42,661 bases of DNA from Lachnospiraceae bacterium (GTDB lineage Bacteria > Bacillota > Clostridia > Lachnospirales > Lachnospiraceae): positions 1 through 42,661 of the forward strand of contig JAQXLY010000031.1 of assembly GCA_029012365.1 (NCBI GenBank), written 5' to 3'. Shown in pieces: positions 33,217-42,030 of this stretch (within the stretch, counting starts at the first letter, position 1; each line of letters opens with the position of its first letter). The notes below the pieces were generated by a model, which did not search any database, was not told the DNA's origin, and saw only the letters and a program-made list of their open reading frames with translations. The position numbers were made by a program, and so were the translations under genes.

Positions 33217-33292
33217 GAGCCCCGCATTCCCCGCCGAACCCCGTTCCGCCCGGAAAAAATGGAAAAACTTGAAAAATCCCTCAAAATAAGGC

Positions 33293-33321
33293 TTGCAAAA
33301 TAAAAAAATAGATGATATAAT
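33293..33321 (+). promoter_or_regulatory. Promoter of the rpmJ-rpsM-rpsK-rpsD-rpoA-rplQ operon
   Basis: TTGCAA (33293-33298) and a perfect TATAAT (33316-33321) with a 17-base spacer, 35 bases before the rpmJ start. The operon thus has its own promoter here. Confidence 0.75.
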
Positions 33322-33356
33322 GATAAACGGACTTTTTTCGAAAGGAGTGAAATGCA

Positions 33357-33470
33357 GTGAAGGTTAGGTCTTCCGTAAAACCGATTTGCGAAAAATGTAA
33401 GATCATCAAGAGAAAGGGCGCAATCAGAGTTATCTGTGAGAACCCGAAGCACAAACAAAGACAGGGCTAA
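33357..33470 (+). CDS. rpmJ: Ribosomal protein L36 (bL36)
   Basis: A 37-residue protein with a GTG start at 33357, seven bases after AAAGGAGTG. It has the zinc-binding C-x2-C...C...H arrangement of L36 (CEKCK, then [13 protein letters not shown]) and the full usual length. It is a small structural protein of the 50S subunit. In most genomes infA precedes rpmJ; here a methyltransferase and a promoter do. A 418-base non-coding stretch separates it from rpsM, unusual for this operon. Confidence 0.95.
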
Positions 33471-33888
33471 GACTGTGCTTTGTAGGGATTTTCCCTGAAA
33501 GCAGGTCGTTTCAATAAATACCGCATGGTAGATATAGGAACAGTTCTTGCTTTTTGTGTTACAAGCCCCTGCGAGATACCGCATAGCGGTTTGCAGCGGG
33601 AACATTGTGATATTGTGGATGTGCATCAATACGATACGCGCGGCAGCGTGTTGGCTTGCAGAATTACTTTTTAGGTGTGAAAAGGTATTCCGGATTTTGA
33701 TGTCACGTTTTAGGGACGGTGTCATTATCACTTTCTCTTTCGGCACGGGAAACGCCGTCGCCGTCACAATTTAAAGCGGCTGGTGACTGCTTTGCAGTCA
33801 AACCCACATTGTGGGTGCCCTACGGGGCAAACGCGGAGCAATCCGCAAGGAAACTATTCATAATATTTAACGGAGGTGTAATACGCAC
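33471..33888 (+). other. 418-bp structured non-coding region between rpmJ and rpsM
   Basis: No convincing ORF. The 3' end holds four consecutive short hairpins: GACTGC/GCAGTC (33785-33799), CCCAC/GTGGG (33803-33815), TGCCC-TACG-GGGCA (33816-33829, with a stable UACG tetraloop) and GCGG/CCGC (33833-33846). Further upstream, ACCGC-ATA-GCGGT and a GACGG...CCGTC pair can form. No T-run follows them. It may be a regulatory leader for the rpsM part of the operon or an inserted repeat. Confidence 0.5.
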
Positions 33889-34257
33889 ATGGCTCGTATC
33901 AGTGGTGTAGATTTACCAAGAGAGAAACGTGTAGAGATTGGCCTTACTTATGTCTATGGTATCGGCAGAGTAAGCGCAAACAAGATTCTTGCCAAGGCAA
34001 ATGTAAATCCGGACACGCGTGTTAAGGATTTGACCGATGAGGAAGTAGCAAGGATTCGTGATGTCATCGATGCAGATTATATGGTAGAGGGTGATTTAAG
34101 ACGTGAAATCGCCTTAAACATCAAGAGATTGCAGGAAATCGGTTGCTACAGAGGCATTCGTCACAGAAAGGGTCTTCCGGTTCGCGGTCAGAACACAAAG
34201 AATAACGCAAGAACCAGAAAAGGTCCGAAGAGAACAGTTGCGAATAAGAAGAAGTAA
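33889..34257 (+). CDS. rpsM: Ribosomal protein S13 (uS13)
   Basis: 122 residues, usual length. [20 protein letters not shown] and the C-terminal [20 protein letters not shown] are diagnostic of S13. It sits in the head of the 30S subunit, contacting the P-site tRNA and the 50S bridge. CGGAGGTG precedes the ATG with slightly long spacing. It is followed by rpsK after 17 bases, in the conserved alpha-operon order. Confidence 0.97.
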   Translation: MARISGVDLPREKRVEIGLTYVYGIGRVSANKILAKANVNPDTRVKDLTDEEVARIRDVIDADYMVEGDLRREIALNIKRLQEIGCYRGIRHRKGLPVRGQNTKNNARTRKGPKRTVANKKK

Positions 34258-34274
34258 TATAAGGAGGATTTGTC

Positions 34275-34673
34275 ATGGCTAAGAAGTTAGCAGCAAAGAA
34301 AGTGGCTAAGAAGCGTGTCAAGAAGAACGTAGATCGCGGACAGGCACATATTCAGTCATCTTTTAATAATACAATCGTTACGCTTACAGATGCAGAAGGC
34401 AATGCTCTTTCCTGGGCAAGTGCCGGTGGACTGGGATTCAGAGGTTCCAGAAAGTCTACTCCTTATGCAGCTCAGATGGCGGCAGAGACGGCAGCAAAGG
34501 CAGCAATCCCGCACGGATTAAAGTCTGTTGACGTTATGGTTAAGGGACCGGGTTCCGGTAGAGAAGCAGCAATTCGTGCCCTTCAGGCATGTGGTATCGA
34601 GGTTACCAGTATTAAGGACGTAACTCCGGTTCCGCACAATGGCTGCAGACCGCCGAAGCGCAGAAGAGTCTAA
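34275..34673 (+). CDS. rpsK: Ribosomal protein S11 (uS11)
   Basis: 132 residues with a lysine-rich N-terminus, then [33 protein letters not shown] and the C-terminal [15 protein letters not shown], all S11 hallmarks. It is part of the 30S platform near the mRNA exit. An AAGGAGGA ribosome site lies in the 17-base gap after rpsM. Nothing unusual is seen in length or sequence. Confidence 0.97.
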   Translation: MAKKLAAKKVAKKRVKKNVDRGQAHIQSSFNNTIVTLTDAEGNALSWASAGGLGFRGSRKSTPYAAQMAAETAAKAAIPHGLKSVDVMVKGPGSGREAAIRALQACGIEVTSIKDVTPVPHNGCRPPKRRRV

Positions 34674-34697
34674 TGAATTGGTGAAAGGAGAACTGAC

Positions 34698-35294
34698 ATG
34701 GCAAGAGATATGGGTCCTGTTTTAAAGAAGTGCAGAAGCCTTGGCATTGAGCCGGCTTTCATCGGCATTGATAAGAAGTCCAACAGAAACTTCGCAAGAG
34801 CAGGTAAGAAAGTAAGCGAATATGGTTTACAGCTTCGTGAGAAGCAGAAGGCAAAGTTTATCTACGGCGTGCTTGAGAAGCCGTTCCGTAACAACTTTGA
34901 GAAGGCTAAGAAGCTTAAGTACGGTACGACCGGTGAGAATATGCTGATTCTCTTAGAGCTTCGTCTTGATAACGTAATTTTCCGTCTCGGTTTTGCAAGA
35001 ACCAGACGTGAGGCAAGACAGATTGTTGACCACAAGCATGTTTTGGTAAACGGCAAGTGCGTAAACATTCCGTCCTATATTGTAAAGGCAGGCGATGTGA
35101 TTTCTATTTCCGAGAAGGCAAAGAGCACCCAGAGATACAAGGATGTTCTTGAAGTAACCGGCGGAAGAACCGTTGCCGGCTGGTTAGAGGCAGATCAGGA
35201 GAACTTAACCGGTACGGTTAAGGAGATTCCGAACAGAGAGCAGATTGATGTTCCGGTAGATGAGATGCTGATTGTCGAGTTGTATTCTAAGTAA
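34698..35294 (+). CDS. rpsD: Ribosomal protein S4 (uS4)
   Basis: 198 residues. The S4 RNA-binding domain is clear around [19 protein letters not shown] and [17 protein letters not shown], and the C-terminus has [23 protein letters not shown]4 nucleates 30S assembly and in some bacteria also represses its own operon by binding the leader; the structured region before rpsM would be a place to look. The N-terminal zinc-type cysteines of some S4 proteins are absent ([18 protein letters not shown]), the C- form. Start after AAAGGAGA. Confidence 0.96.
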   Translation: MARDMGPVLKKCRSLGIEPAFIGIDKKSNRNFARAGKKVSEYGLQLREKQKAKFIYGVLEKPFRNNFEKAKKLKYGTTGENMLILLELRLDNVIFRLGFARTRREARQIVDHKHVLVNGKCVNIPSYIVKAGDVISISEKAKSTQRYKDVLEVTGGRTVAGWLEADQENLTGTVKEIPNREQIDVPVDEMLIVELYSK

Positions 35295-35326
35295 TCAACT
35301 TTTTAGATTAACAAGGAGGGTCCGCT

Positions 35327-36286
35327 TTGTTTGATTTTGAAAAACCGAAAATAGAAATTGCTGAAATTTCCGAAGATAATAAGTACGGTCGTTTTGTGGT
35401 AGAGCCTCTTGAAAGAGGATACGGAACGACGTTAGGTAATTCCCTCAGAAGAATTATGCTTTCGTCTCTGCCGGGTGCAGCAGTCAGTCATGTAAAGATT
35501 GACGGCGTTGTACATGAGTTCAGCACGATTCCGGGCGTAAAAGAAGACGTTACCGAGATTATCATGAACATCAAGAGCCTTGCCATTAAGAACACAAGCG
35601 AAACAAATGGGCTGAAGACGGCTTACATTGACTTCTCCGGCGAAGGCGTAATTACCGCCGCTGATATTCAGGTAGATCAGGATATCGAGATTATGAATCC
35701 GGAACAGGTAATTGCTACCTTAAACGGTGGTCCTGATTCCAAGCTTTATATGGAGCTGACTATTCAGAAGGGCAGAGGCTATATTGGCGCAGATAAGAAT
35801 AAGAACGATCAGATGCCGATTGGTGTTATCGCAATTGATTCTATCTTTACGCCGGTAGAACGTGTGAATCTCACAGTAGAGAACACTCGTGTCGGCCAGA
35901 TTACGGACTTCGACAAACTGACACTCGATGTGTTTACCAACGGTACTCTGGCACCGGATGAGGCAGTCAGCCTTGCGGCAAAGGTACTGAGTGAGCACTT
36001 GAATTCCTTCATTGACCTGTCTGAAAAGGCTAAGACCGTTGAGGTTCTGGTTGAGAAGGAAAACAACGATAAGAGTAAGGCACTTGAGATGAGCATTGAG
36101 GAGCTGGAGCTTTCCGTTCGTTCCTTTAACTGCTTGAAGAGAGCCGGAATCAATACCGTTGAAGAGTTAATCAATAAGACTCCTGAGGATATGATGAAGG
36201 TACGTAACCTTGGTCGCAAATCCTTAGAAGAAGTCCTTGGAAAGTTAAAAGAGCTTGGTTTATCTTTAAACCAGGGTGATGACTAA
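35327..36286 (+). CDS. rpoA: DNA-directed RNA polymerase subunit alpha
   Basis: 319 residues. The N-terminal dimerisation domain shows [20 protein letters not shown] and [16 protein letters not shown]; the C-terminal domain, joined by a flexible linker (about 235-250), has [20 protein letters not shown] and [14 protein letters not shown], which bind UP elements and activators. The start is a TTG at 35327, six bases from AAGGAGGG; there is no ATG near it. The gene keeps the usual place between rpsD and rplQ. Confidence 0.97.
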   Translation: MFDFEKPKIEIAEISEDNKYGRFVVEPLERGYGTTLGNSLRRIMLSSLPGAAVSHVKIDGVVHEFSTIPGVKEDVTEIIMNIKSLAIKNTSETNGLKTAYIDFSGEGVITAADIQVDQDIEIMNPEQVIATLNGGPDSKLYMELTIQKGRGYIGADKNKNDQMPIGVIAIDSIFTPVERVNLTVENTRVGQITDFDKLTLDVFTNGTLAPDEAVSLAAKVLSEHLNSFIDLSEKAKTVEVLVEKENNDKSKALEMSIEELELSVRSFNCLKRAGINTVEELINKTPEDMMKVRNLGRKSLEEVLGKLKELGLSLNQGDD

Positions 36287-36304
36287 ATTTAGGAGGAAGG
36301 CACA

Positions 36305-36841
36305 ATGGCAGGTTATAGAAAGCTCGGCAGAACATCTAGCCAGAGAAAAGCATTGTTAAGAAATCAGGTAACGAACCTGTTATACCATGGTAAAATCAGA
36401 ACCACGGAAGCGAAGGCAAAGGAAATCCGCAGCATCGCTGAGCATCTGATTACGATGGCAGTAAAGGAAAAGGACAACTACGAGATGGTTACCGTAAAGG
36501 CCAAGGTTGCCCGTAAGGACAAAGACGGCAAGAGAGTGAAGGAAGTAGTTGACGGAAAGAAAGTAACCGTATTCGATGAGGTGGATAAGGAGATTAAGAA
36601 GGAATCCGCTTCCAGATTACACGCAAGACGTGAGATGAATAAGGTTCTCTACGGAATTACTTCTGTTCCGACCGAAGCAGCCGGTAAGAAGAAGAACACG
36701 AAGAAGATTGATGTTGCAGATAAGCTCTTTGAAGAGATTGCACCGAAGTATGCAGACCGTAAGGGTGGTTACACCAGAATCGTTAAGATTGGTCAGCGTA
36801 AGGGTGACGCAGCAATGGAAGTTTTCATTGAATTAGTTTAG
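36305..36841 (+). CDS. rplQ: Ribosomal protein L17 (bL17), extended form
   Basis: 178 residues, against about 115-130 in most bacteria. The start [20 protein letters not shown] and the end [20 protein letters not shown] are typical. Extra length comes from a lysine-rich, charged middle (about residues 63-100: [20 protein letters not shown] and following, and a second stretch [14 protein letters not shown]). I believe this insertion occurs in other Lachnospiraceae. L17 is a 50S protein near the exit tunnel. AGGAGGAAG precedes the ATG. Confidence 0.96.
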   Translation: MAGYRKLGRTSSQRKALLRNQVTNLLYHGKIRTTEAKAKEIRSIAEHLITMAVKEKDNYEMVTVKAKVARKDKDGKRVKEVVDGKKVTVFDEVDKEIKKESASRLHARREMNKVLYGITSVPTEAAGKKKNTKKIDVADKLFEEIAPKYADRKGGYTRIVKIGQRKGDAAMEVFIELV

Positions 36842-36849
36842 TGATTGTC

Positions 36850-36886
36850 GGGGCTGTCGCACTAAGGTGTGATAGCCCCCTTTTTT
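36850..36886 (+). terminator. Terminator of the ribosomal/rpoA operon
   Basis: GGGGCTGTCGCAC (36850-36862) and GTGTGATAGCCCC (36867-36879) form a near-perfect stem with a short loop, followed by six T, 8 bases after the rplQ stop. Same hairpin type as at 2.5, 13.8 and 26.9 kb. Confidence 0.9.
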
Positions 36887-36917
36887 CCGTCCGCTCATCC
36901 CGGTTTTTGGAGGGCTC

Positions 36918-37157
36918 GGAGAATCCCGTGGCAGGGACATGGTTCTTGTCATTGGCTTCGGATGTAAGTCTTTCTAATTGTTCCTGAGAAGTATTTCTAA
37001 AAGTGACGCAACCGCCGCTTACGCAACCTCCATGTTGCGTGCACGGCTTTTCCGAACCTCCGTGTTCGGAAATCGCTGTGTTGTGAATCGGAACAATAAG
37101 AAAGTCTAACATCCTACATGAAAATCCAAGAACCATGCCCCTGCCACGGGATTCTCC
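36918..37157. repeat. Approximately 240-nt long-range inverted repeat with internal hairpins
   Basis: The outer arms 36918-36948 and 37127-37157 are 31 bases and complementary except for one position. A second arm pair, 36960-36984 and 37090-37114, matches in 22 of 25. Inside are two small hairpins, ACGCAAC/GTTGCGT (37021-37040) and TTCCGAAC/GTTCGGAA (37050-37071), with near-identical loops (CTCCAT, CTCCGT). No ORF is present and no flanking target duplication is obvious. It could be a MITE-like element or a structured RNA. Confidence 0.75.
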
Positions 37158-37310
37158 CAGATTCCTAAAAAGGGAGGATGAGTTGGTTGAAAAGAAAGCT
37201 GCTATTGATAATAGTACAGATGAGCTGACGAAAAAGGAAAAGAACCCGGATTGTTTTGCGAGAAAAAGCGAATATAGTGAATAAAGGAGATTGATCGAAA
37301 GGAGGCCGTT
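37158..37310. other. Spacer before the ECF transporter genes
   Basis: A short ORF from a TTG at 37183 (33 residues, VEKKAAIDNSTDELTKKEK) follows GGGAGG but has no known relatives that I can name. Otherwise the stretch is A-rich, with an AAAGGAGG ribosome site for ecfA1 at its end. No clear promoter was found for the ECF operon. Confidence 0.3.
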
Positions 37311-38192
37311 ATGAAAAAAAGAATGTTACGCACGGATAAGCTGGTTTTTGAGTATATTCGTCGGGATGAGGAGGGGAATGTAGAGGATATTCTCCGGGCG
37401 CTTGATGATGTGACATTGGAGGTTCAGAAGGGCGAGTTCGTTGCTATTTTAGGTCATAACGGTTCCGGTAAATCTACGGTGGCAAAGCATATTAATGCGC
37501 TGCTTAGTCCGACAGAGGGTGCAGTGTTTGTTAATGATATGGATACAAGGGATGAGGAGCATTTATGGGATATCCGTAAAAGCGCGGGTATGGTGTTTCA
37601 GAATCCGGACAACCAGATTATCGCAACGGTAGTAGAAGAGGATGTGGCGTTTGGCCCGGAGAATATCGGTGTGCCGACGGAGGAAATCTGGCGCAGAGTG
37701 GAAGAGAGCCTGACTGCGGTAGGTATGACGGCGTACCGGACTCATTCGCCGAATAAGCTGTCCGGCGGACAGAAGCAGCGCGTAGCGATTGCCGGAATTA
37801 TGGCAATGAGACCGGATTGCATTATTTTGGATGAGCCGACAGCCATGCTTGACCCGGTAGGGCGCAAAGAAGTTATTAAGACGGTTCATGAGCTGAATAA
37901 AATCGAAGGAGTAACGATTCTTCTGATTACGCACTATATGGATGAGGTAATAGACGCAGACCGCGTGATTGTAATGGATGGCGGAAAGATAGTCATGCAG
38001 GGAACGCCACGGGAGATTTTTTCTGATGTGGAGAAGCTAAAACAGTATCGGCTGGATGTACCGCAGGTGACAGAGCTTGCATATGAGCTAAAAAAACAAG
38101 GGGTGCCGATGCCGGATGGAATTCTGACGATTCCTGAGTTTACCGCAGCGTATGCGGCAGCAAAGGAAAAGTCTTTTTCGGGAAAACGCTGA
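37311..38192 (+). CDS. ecfA1: ECF transporter ATPase EcfA1
   Basis: A 293-residue CbiO-type ATPase. Walker [11 protein letters not shown]-loop MVFQNPDNQ, signature LSGGQKQRV, Walker [14 protein letters not shown] and switch HYMDE. FQNPDNQ is the EcfA1-type Q-loop. It combines with EcfA2 and EcfT to form the energy module shared by many vitamin- or metal-binding S components encoded elsewhere. AAAGGAGG precedes the ATG. The location behind rplQ and before truA is the standard Firmicutes arrangement. Confidence 0.95.
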   Translation: MKKRMLRTDKLVFEYIRRDEEGNVEDILRALDDVTLEVQKGEFVAILGHNGSGKSTVAKHINALLSPTEGAVFVNDMDTRDEEHLWDIRKSAGMVFQNPDNQIIATVVEEDVAFGPENIGVPTEEIWRRVEESLTAVGMTAYRTHSPNKLSGGQKQRVAIAGIMAMRPDCIILDEPTAMLDPVGRKEVIKTVHELNKIEGVTILLITHYMDEVIDADRVIVMDGGKIVMQGTPREIFSDVEKLKQYRLDVPQVTELAYELKKQGVPMPDGILTIPEFTAAYAAAKEKSFSGKR

Positions 38193-38298
38193 GTGAAACA
38201 GTGCATTCCGGTACGTCGTCTCAAAATGGGCTGGATTAATAGCGTAATGAATTGAAGAATGATGTACCGGTTAAAAAGGAGAGAAAGGAGGCAGCGGG

Positions 38299-39189
38299 AT
38301 GGATACAGAGAAAAAGAACAGGGATTTGCAGGAGTGCATGGTGCTTGACCATGTAAGTTATGTGTACGGTGCGGGAACCGCTTATGAAAAATATGCCCTT
38401 CAGGATATTAATCTGGTATTACAAAAAGGCGAATTTATCGGATTAATCGGACATACGGGCTCCGGAAAATCAACCCTTGTACAGCATTTGAACGGGTTAC
38501 TTTCACCGACCTCCGGACATATTTATTACCGTGGAAATGACATCGGCGCTGCCGGTTTTAATAAAAAAGAATTGCGCAGTAAAGTAGGTCTGGTGTTCCA
38601 GTATCCGGAGCATCAGTTGTTTGAGACAACGGTAGTAAAGGATGTGGCATTCGGTCCGAAGAATATGGGATTGCCGCAGCTTGAGATAGATATGCGAACC
38701 TTTGCCGCATTAAAGGAGGCGGGGGTAGGTGAAGACTTATATGATGCTTCTCCGTTTGAGCTTTCCGGCGGTCAGAAGCGTCGTGTGGCGATTGCGGGTG
38801 TGCTTGCAATGCAGCCGGATATTTTGATTCTGGACGAGCCGACAGCGGGGCTTGACCCAAGAGGTCGTGATGAGATACTGGACAGGATTGCAAAGATTCA
38901 CGCCGAAGGAAACAGAACCGTCATTTTAGTGTCCCACAGTATGGAGGATGTAGCAGAATATGCCTCCAGACTGATTGTAATGAATAGCGGCAGGGTGTTT
39001 TGTGACGGAACACCGAAGGAAGTATTTGAGGAATATAAGGAATTAGAAAAAATCGGACTTGCGGCACCGCAGGTTACCTATTTATCAGAGGCTTTGAGGG
39101 CAGACGGGGTTGCATTGCCGTATAATGCAACTACTGTAGAAGAGGCAAGGGAGCTTCTTCTTGCCGACTGGAGAGGAGGCAGAGGATGA
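38299..39189 (+). CDS. ecfA2: ECF transporter ATPase EcfA2
   Basis: 296 residues, paralog of the preceding ATPase. GHTGSGKST (Walker A), VFQYPEHQLFE (the EcfA2-type Q-loop with YPEHQLF), LSGGQKRRVAIAG, LILDEPTAGLDP and VSHSM. The start at 38299 follows AAAGGAGG. A gap of 106 bases to ecfA1 contains no clear terminator. Its stop overlaps the start of ecfT by four bases (ATGA), so the two are translationally coupled. Confidence 0.95.
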   Translation: MDTEKKNRDLQECMVLDHVSYVYGAGTAYEKYALQDINLVLQKGEFIGLIGHTGSGKSTLVQHLNGLLSPTSGHIYYRGNDIGAAGFNKKELRSKVGLVFQYPEHQLFETTVVKDVAFGPKNMGLPQLEIDMRTFAALKEAGVGEDLYDASPFELSGGQKRRVAIAGVLAMQPDILILDEPTAGLDPRGRDEILDRIAKIHAEGNRTVILVSHSMEDVAEYASRLIVMNSGRVFCDGTPKEVFEEYKELEKIGLAAPQVTYLSEALRADGVALPYNATTVEEARELLLADWRGGRG

Positions 39190-39989
39190 TTCGAGATATT
39201 ACCATCGGACAGTATTATCCGGTAGATTCCCCGATACACCGCCTGGACCCCAGAGTAAAGCTTTCCGGTACAATGCTGTTCCTGATTTCACTGTTTGTTT
39301 TTTCGGGGTATCTCGGCTACGTGCTGGCAGCCCTATTTGTAGGAATTGTAATCAAGGTTTCAAAGGTTCCGTTTCGTTATATTGTAAGAGGACTTCGTCC
39401 GGTACTGATTTTGCTTTTGGTTACGGTGCTTTTTAATCTGTTGTTAACCAGAGAAGGAACGGAGATTTTTTCCTTTGGATTTATTCATATTTATGACCAG
39501 GGACTGATTTTTGCATTTTTGATGGCAATCCGCCTTGTACTTTTGGTAATTGGGACATCGCTTATGACCTTTACCACTACGCCGAATCAGCTGACAGACG
39601 GTCTGGAAAAAGGCCTCCGTGGATTAAAAAAGCTTCATGTACCGGTACACGAGATTGCTATGATGATGTCTATTGCGCTCCGGTTTATTCCGATTCTCGT
39701 GGAAGAGACAGACAAAATAATGAAGGCACAGCAGGCAAGAGGTGCGGATTTTGAAAGCGGAAAATTATTGCAGCGCGCGAAGGCTCTGGTACCGCTGCTG
39801 GTGCCGCTTATTGTGTCGGCATTTCGTCGTGCGAACGACCTTGCACTGGCGATGGAAGCCCGCTGTTACCACGGCGGTGACGGGAGGACAAAGATGAAGC
39901 CACTGAAGTATAAAAAGAGGGACGCAGTGGCGTATTTGATTTTATTTGGATATCTGGGACTTGTAATTGGCAGTGGATTTTTGTTTTAA
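39186..39989 (+). CDS. ecfT: ECF transporter transmembrane protein EcfT
   Basis: 267 residues, about five to six membrane helices. The two Ala-Arg coupling helices are visible: KAQQARGADFESG and AMEARCYHGG, which contact the two ATPases. The N-terminal IHRLDPRVKL motif is typical of the family. EcfT links the ATPases to interchangeable substrate-binding S components; none is encoded in this window, in keeping with a group II ECF module. Confidence 0.95.
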   Translation: MIRDITIGQYYPVDSPIHRLDPRVKLSGTMLFLISLFVFSGYLGYVLAALFVGIVIKVSKVPFRYIVRGLRPVLILLLVTVLFNLLLTREGTEIFSFGFIHIYDQGLIFAFLMAIRLVLLVIGTSLMTFTTTPNQLTDGLEKGLRGLKKLHVPVHEIAMMMSIALRFIPILVEETDKIMKAQQARGADFESGKLLQRAKALVPLLVPLIVSAFRRANDLALAMEARCYHGGDGRTKMKPLKYKKRDAVAYLILFGYLGLVIGSGFLF

Positions 39990-40042
39990 TGAATAATGTA
40001 GTAGTAAGGGTGAGCAAACCTGTATATGGAAAGGGGACATTT

Positions 40043-40813
40043 ATGCGGCGGATTATGTTAATTGTGGCATATGACGGAACAAAATACTGCGGTTGGCAGA
40101 TTCAGCCGAATGCGGTCACTGTGGAGGAAGTGTTGAACCGTGAGCTGTCCCGTTTGTTAAAGGAAGACATCATGGTCATCGGTGCCAGCCGTACCGATTC
40201 CGGCGTTCATGCCATGGGAAATATAGCGGTGTTTGATACCGAGACGAGGATTCCTGCGGAGAAGCTTTGCTACGCCTTAAATCACAGTTTGCCGGAGGAT
40301 ATTGTGATTCAGAGGTCTTTTGAGGTGGCACCGGATTTCCATCCGCGGAAGTGGGACAGTAAAAAGACCTATGAGTATAAAATATGGAATGCGGACTTTG
40401 TACAGCCCTTTAATCGCGGATATACGCATTTTGTCTATCACAAGCTGGATGTGGAGGCGATGCGGGAGGCAACGCAGTATTTTCTTGGCGAGCATGATTT
40501 TACCAGCTTTTGTTCCACGAAGGCGCAGGTGCCGGACCATGTCCGCACCATTTATTCGTTGGAGGTTGAGCAGGACGGGCATCTGATTACAATTCGGGTA
40601 AGCGGAAGCGGCTTCCTTTACAATATGGTGCGCATTATCGCGGGAACGCTTCTGTTAGTCGGAGAGCATCAGAGAAGGCCGGAAGAGGTAAAGGAAATGA
40701 TAGAGGCAAAAAACCGTGAGGCGGCAGGACCGACCGCACCGGCAAAGGGGTTGATGTTGGTCGGAATCGAGTATTTTCCGGACCCGGAGGAAATATTTAG
40801 TTGTTCTAAATAG
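40043..40813 (+). CDS. truA: tRNA pseudouridine(38-40) synthase TruA
   Basis: 256 residues. The catalytic aspartate is D52 in GASRTDSGVHA; YDGTKYCGWQ at the N-terminus, FHPRKWDSKKTYEYKI and GSGFLYNMVRIIAGTLL are family signatures. It converts U38-U40 of tRNA anticodon arms to pseudouridine. I start at 40043 after GGAAAGGGGAC; an ATG at 39989 overlaps the ecfT stop but gives an atypical N-terminal extension without a ribosome site. It probably ends the ECF operon. Confidence 0.95.
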   Translation: MRRIMLIVAYDGTKYCGWQIQPNAVTVEEVLNRELSRLLKEDIMVIGASRTDSGVHAMGNIAVFDTETRIPAEKLCYALNHSLPEDIVIQRSFEVAPDFHPRKWDSKKTYEYKIWNADFVQPFNRGYTHFVYHKLDVEAMREATQYFLGEHDFTSFCSTKAQVPDHVRTIYSLEVEQDGHLITIRVSGSGFLYNMVRIIAGTLLLVGEHQRRPEEVKEMIEAKNREAAGPTAPAKGLMLVGIEYFPDPEEIFSCSK

Positions 40814-40924
40814 GCATGAATCAAAAAAACATTAAATTCATTATGATTTGTAACTCATAGAATGATTTTTAAGAATGAAAACTAAGAAAATTTAAAAAAT
40901 CTTAAAAAAACATCAGAAAAACGC

Positions 40925-40953
40925 TTGACTTTAGTTGGCGTACCCGTTATAAT
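40925..40953 (+). promoter_or_regulatory. Promoter of rplM-rpsI
   Basis: TTGACT (40925-40930) and perfect TATAAT (40948-40953) with a 17-base spacer. The A-rich run before the -35 may act as an UP element. Confidence 0.85.
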
Positions 40954-40959
40954 GCGAAA

Positions 40960-41046
40960 TGTTGGTAAGGTTATTCCGCATTGTCGGCGGAAGCTGACCA
41001 TGCTTGAATAGAACGACATTGAAGATGAATGTAAGGAGGAAACGCT
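40960..41046 (+). promoter_or_regulatory. Putative L13 (rplM) leader RNA
   Basis: The roughly 85-base untranslated leader contains a TTCCGC/GCGGAA stem-loop (40974-40991) and ends in a TAAGGAGG ribosome site. Firmicutes rplM-rpsI operons often carry an autoregulatory L13 leader in this place; I cannot verify the consensus by eye. Confidence 0.45.
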
Positions 41047-41481
41047 ATGAAGACATTTATGGCAAGCCCGGCTACCATCGAGAGAAAGTGGTATGTTATC
41101 GATGCACAGGGACAGACATTAGGACGTCTTTCTTCTGAGATCGCAAAGATCTTAAGAGGTAAGAATAAGCCGACCTACACCCCATTTCTTGATACCGGTG
41201 ACAACGTTATCGTTGTAAACGCAGAGAAGGTTAAGGTTACAGGTAAGAAGTTAGAGCAGAAGATTTACTTCAATCATTCCGATTATCCGGGTGGAATGAG
41301 AGAGACCACCTTAAAGGAAATGCTTGAGAAGAAGCCTACCGAGGTTATTACTCTGGCTGTTAAGGGTATGCTTCCGAAGGGACCTTTAGGAAGAACCATG
41401 ATTGAGAAGTTACATGTATATGCCGGAGCTGAGCATCCGCATGCTGCACAGAAGCCGGAAGCATTAGAGCTTAAGTTTTAA
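41047..41481 (+). CDS. rplM: Ribosomal protein L13 (uL13)
   Basis: 144 residues, usual length. [20 protein letters not shown], the [21 protein letters not shown] block, [17 protein letters not shown] and [19 protein letters not shown] are L13 signatures. It is an early-assembling 50S protein. TAAGGAGG precedes the ATG. It is followed by rpsI after 24 bases, the universal pair. Confidence 0.97.
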   Translation: MKTFMASPATIERKWYVIDAQGQTLGRLSSEIAKILRGKNKPTYTPFLDTGDNVIVVNAEKVKVTGKKLEQKIYFNHSDYPGGMRETTLKEMLEKKPTEVITLAVKGMLPKGPLGRTMIEKLHVYAGAEHPHAAQKPEALELKF

Positions 41482-41505
41482 TAAGGTCGAAAGGAGGAAA
41501 TAAAA

Positions 41506-41898
41506 ATGGCAAAAGCAAGATATTACGGTACCGGTAGAAGAAAGAGCAGTATCGCAAGAGTATACCTCGTACCGGGTACCGGTAAGGTAACGATTAATAA
41601 GAGAGATATTGACAACTATTTCGGTCTTGAGACCTTGAAGCTTATCGTTCGTCAGCCGTTAGCACTGACCGAGACTGCAGATAAGTTTGATGTTATTGTA
41701 ACTGTACGCGGTGGTGGTTTCACCGGTCAGGCAGGTGCAATCAGACACGGTATTTCACGTGCCCTGTTACAGGCAGATGCCGACTATCGTCCGGCATTAA
41801 AGAAGGCTGGCTTCTTAACCAGAGATCCTCGTATGAAGGAAAGAAAGAAGTACGGCTTGAAGGCTGCAAGACGTGCACCACAGTTCTCAAAGAGATAG
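41506..41898 (+). CDS. rpsI: Ribosomal protein S9 (uS9)
   Basis: 130 residues ending in the hallmark basic tail [16 protein letters not shown], whose last arginine reaches the P-site t[22 protein letters not shown] and [19 protein letters not shown] are diagnostic. GAAAGGAGG precedes the ATG. Last gene of the rplM operon, followed by a terminator. Confidence 0.97.
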   Translation: MAKARYYGTGRRKSSIARVYLVPGTGKVTINKRDIDNYFGLETLKLIVRQPLALTETADKFDVIVTVRGGGFTGQAGAIRHGISRALLQADADYRPALKKAGFLTRDPRMKERKKYGLKAARRAPQFSKR

Positions 41899-41921
41899 GA
41901 AAAAGAATATTATTTATATGG

Positions 41922-41955
41922 AAACCCGCAAACATCAAGTTGTGGGTTTTTTTTT
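41922..41955 (+). terminator. Terminator of rplM-rpsI
   Basis: AAACCCGCAA (41922-41931) and TTGTGGGTTT (41940-41949) form a stem with one mismatch, running into a T-tract. Confidence 0.88.
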
Positions 41956-42030
41956 AGTGATATTTGTGGTATGCTTATATTGTTTAGGATATCTTGTTAA
42001 GAATGTATATAATACAAGGAGGAATCTATC

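Noticed and set aside
33213..33767. 184-codon minus-strand open frame across rpmJ and its leader
   Set aside because: It runs antisense through rpmJ and the operon promoter; composition is not protein-like and no ribosome site is seen.
33785..33846. Possible CRISPR or short tandem repeats
   Set aside because: The units differ in sequence and are palindromes of different stems, with no regular spacer length and no cas genes.
33719..33910. 63-codon plus-strand frame before rpsM
   Set aside because: It spans the tandem hairpins and overlaps the rpsM start in another frame; there is no ribosome site, so I treat the region as non-coding.
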